A stretch of 64,000 nucleotides of DNA from assembly GCF_041080675.1 (NCBI RefSeq), contig NZ_CP163520.1, positions 2,046,001 through 2,110,000 of the forward strand. The letters are read 5' to 3'. The position numbers and the translations under genes were made by a program. Positions 62,340-64,000 of the stretch are shown piece after piece; position 1 is the first letter of the stretch; every line of letters starts with the position of its first letter. The DNA is from Streptomyces sp. cg36. GTDB lineage: Bacteria; Actinomycetota; Actinomycetes; Streptomycetales; Streptomycetaceae. Below the pieces are notes generated by a model, which saw only the letters and a program-made list of their open reading frames with translations, was not told the origin of the DNA and made no database searches.

Positions 62340-62539
62340 TGGATCCTTTACGTGGTGGGAAGTGCGGTTACATCGGTCACAACGCGTAATGGTCCCGAAA
62401 GATTCCCGCGTGGAACCCGGTCCCGGCGGCGGCGCCGACCCGTCGATGGTCGCACGCTGCCACCGGGCCCGTCACCCGGGTTTCCCGGGCCCGCCACGGC
62501 CCCTTCCCGCTCTCCCCCGCCCGTGCCGGGGGCCGTCGG

Positions 62540-64000
62540 CTAGCGGGTGCCGCCCCGGGCGCGGGCGGGCGCGGGGGCGGTGCTGCGCCAGTCCCGGTGG
62601 CCGGGCATCGGCGGGGTCTTCGCCGCGTACAGCCAGCCCTTGAGGAACCCGTCGAGGTCGCGCCCGGCGACCTCGGAGGCCAGCGCGATGAAGTCGGCGG
62701 TCGAGGCGGTGCCGTCGCGGTGGTCGGCCACCCAGCGCCGCTCCAGCGTGGCGAAGCGGGCCGCGCCGATCTCCTGGCGCAGCGCGTACAGCACCAGGGC
62801 GCTGCCGTCGTAGACCACCGGCCGGAAGATGCTGATCTTCTGGCCGGGGGCGGGCTTCTTGGGCGCGGCGGGCGGGCCGCCGTCGGCGCGCCAGCCGTCG
62901 GACTGCCGGTACGCCTCCCGCATGCGCGTCTCCAGGGTCCGCTTGCCCCGCTCCTGGGCGTACAGCGCCTCGTACCAGGTGGCGTGTCCCTCGTTGAGCC
63001 AGAGGTCGGACCACGCGCGCGGGGAGACGCTGTCGCCGAACCAGTGGTGGGCCAGCTCGTGCACCATCACCGAGTCGACGTACCACTCGGGGAAGGCGGA
63101 GCGCGCGAACAGGTTGCGTTCGAAGAGCGAGAGCGTCTGGGTCTCCAGCTCGAAGCCGGTCTGCGCGCTCGCCACGAGCACGCCGTACGTCTCGAACGGG
63201 TAGGGGCCGACCTGCTGCTCCATCCACGCGATCTCGCCGGGCGTCTTCTTGAGCCAGGGCTCCATGAGCTGCCGGTCGGCCGCCGGGACCACGTCGCGCA
63301 CGGGCAGCCCGTGCGGGCCCGTGCGGCGCAGGACGGCGGAGCGGCCGATGGAGACCTGGGCGAGTTCGGTGGCCATGGGGTGCTCGGTGCGGTACACCCA
63401 CACCTTCCGGCCGCCTGCCTCGGTCCGCCCCGCGGGCAGCCCGTTGGCGACGACCGTGTACGGGCTGGGCGCGTCGACGCGGAAGGTGAACATGGCTTTG
63501 TCGGAGGGATGGTCGTTGCAGGGGAACACCCGGTGCGCCGCGTCCGCCTGGTTGGCCATGACCAGTCCGTCGTCGGTGCGCACCCAGCCGCCGTCGTCGC
63601 CGCCCGCCGGGTCGCTGGTGTGGCGCACGGTGATCCGCAGGTCCTCGCCGGGGTGCACCGGGTGCGGCGGCTCGATGACCAGGTCTTCGTCGGCGCTGGT
63701 GAACTCGGCCTTCTGCCCGTCGACTTCGACGCCGCGCACCGCTCCGCGCGCGAAGTCGAGGTTGATGCGGTCGCTCCATTCGGTGGCCCGCGCGTCGATG
63801 GTGGTGACGGCCTCCAGCGGCTTGCGGTTGTCGCCCTGATAGGTGAGGGCGATGTCGTACGAGAGGACGTCGATTCCCGGGTTGCCCAGGTGCGGGAAGA
63901 GGGTGTCGCCGATGCCGAGCGGTACGGCGGGGGGCGGGGCGGCGGCCAGGACGCAGGCCGCGGCCGTGGCCAGGAGCGCGGCGCGCGTACGGCGTGAGGT
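62540..64000 (-). CDS. Secreted M1-family aminopeptidase, 5' end cut by window
   Basis: 486 residues are visible; the frame runs off the right edge within or just after the signal peptide (ALLATAAACVLAAAP, a possible lipobox Cys). The gluzincin motif HELAHHWFGD and the downstream glutamate in WLNEGHATWYEALY give the zinc site. The N-terminal beta-sandwich (SYDIALTYQGDNRKPLEA) is present. The C-terminal helical repeat domain of PepN is reduced to a short segment, as in the roughly 450-500-residue secreted actinobacterial M1 enzymes. Confidence 0.93.
   Translation of the reverse strand, partial: TSRRTRAALLATAAACVLAAAPPPAVPLGIGDTLFPHLGNPGIDVLSYDIALTYQGDNRKPLEAVTTIDARATEWSDRINLDFARGAVRGVEVDGQKAEFTSADEDLVIEPPHPVHPGEDLRITVRHTSDPAGGDDGGWVRTDDGLVMANQADAAHRVFPCNDHPSDKAMFTFRVDAPSPYTVVANGLPAGRTEAGGRKVWVYRTEHPMATELAQVSIGRSAVLRRTGPHGLPVRDVVPAADRQLMEPWLKKTPGEIAWMEQQVGPYPFETYGVLVASAQTGFELETQTLSLFERNLFARSAFPEWYVDSVMVHELAHHWFGDSVSPRAWSDLWLNEGHATWYEALYAQERGKRTLETRMREAYRQSDGWRADGGPPAAPKKPAPGQKISIFRPVVYDGSALVLYALRQEIGAARFATLERRWVADHRDGTASTADFIALASEVAGRDLDGFLKGWLYAAKTPPMPGHRDWRSTAPAPARARGGTR

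Noticed and set aside
1..64000. tRNA, rRNA, CRISPR, insertion sequence, integrase or attachment site
   Set aside because: No cloverleaf-like block, spaced repeat array, transposase or recombinase motif was found on reading both strands. A covariance-model scan would be needed to be certain for small RNAs.

Overview
The window is high-GC actinobacterial DNA and most probably comes from a Streptomyces chromosome. Evidence: strong G/C bias at codon third positions, frequent GTG/TTG starts with GGAGG-type ribosome sites, a lexA / nrdR-nrdJ divergent block, rnhB, hflX, a dinG-like helicase, a TTA codon in a pathway regulator, and a type II polyketide cluster. All identifications rest on reading the sequence and on remembered family features. 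No database search was run.

Layout. (1) 1-6.9 kb: a cut NmrA-like protein, a class I glutamine amidotransferase, and a small stress-type island. The island holds two ECF41/SigJ-type sigma factors with C-terminal SnoaL-like domains, an NmrA-like NAD(P)-binding protein and an MMPL exporter. Visible TGTCACA-N16-CGTC type promoters link three of its genes. (2) 7.5-14.4 kb: six tightly packed plus-strand genes in the order dicluster ferredoxin, 640-aa protein of unknown function, amidase, glutamine-synthetase-like ligase, adenylosuccinate-lyase-like enzyme, GNAT acetyltransferase. This matches the hydrazine-synthon cassette known from kinamycin and fosfazinomycin biosynthesis. (3) 14.8-15.6 kb: a JadR1-like OmpR-type regulator with a degenerate phosphorylation pocket and a TTA codon. 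(4) 16.3-32.0 kb, minus strand: an angucycline-type type II PKS locus with TcmI-type cyclase, KS-alpha, chain-length factor, ACP, ketoreductase, aromatase/cyclase, two FAD hydroxylases, alpha/beta hydrolase, MFS exporter, phosphopantetheinyl transferase and acyl-CoA carboxylase beta and epsilon subunits. A separate two-gene unit encodes a third FAD hydroxylase and a tandem-ABM oxygenase of the JadG/AlpJ/GilOII kind. A SnoaL-like gene is divergent from that unit.

Taken together, regions 2-4 predict an aromatic polyketide whose B ring is oxidatively opened or contracted and which receives a hydrazine-derived nitrogen pair, that is, a diazo- or hydrazine-bearing atypical angucycline. No glycosyltransferase, deoxysugar gene, nitrite-forming enzyme pair or methyltransferase-fold coupling enzyme is visible, so the product may differ from kinamycin and lomaiviticin.

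(5) 32.6-64 kb: conserved chromosomal genes: PPOX-fold protein/TetR pair, RecQ-type helicase with a phosphoribosyltransferase-like tail, rnhB, TetR plus drug exporter with a visible operator, ADP-ribosylglycohydrolase, histidine phosphatase, TerD protein, nrdR-nrdJ with paired NrdR boxes, lexA with an SOS box, and a DinG-like helicase. These are followed by an NRPS-independent siderophore locus (two IucA/IucC synthetases, acetyltransferase, diaminobutyrate aminotransferase), two tandem secreted serine proteases, hflX and a cut M1 aminopeptidase. Strong hairpins separate many of the transcription units. I saw no tRNA, rRNA, CRISPR array, transposase or integrase.
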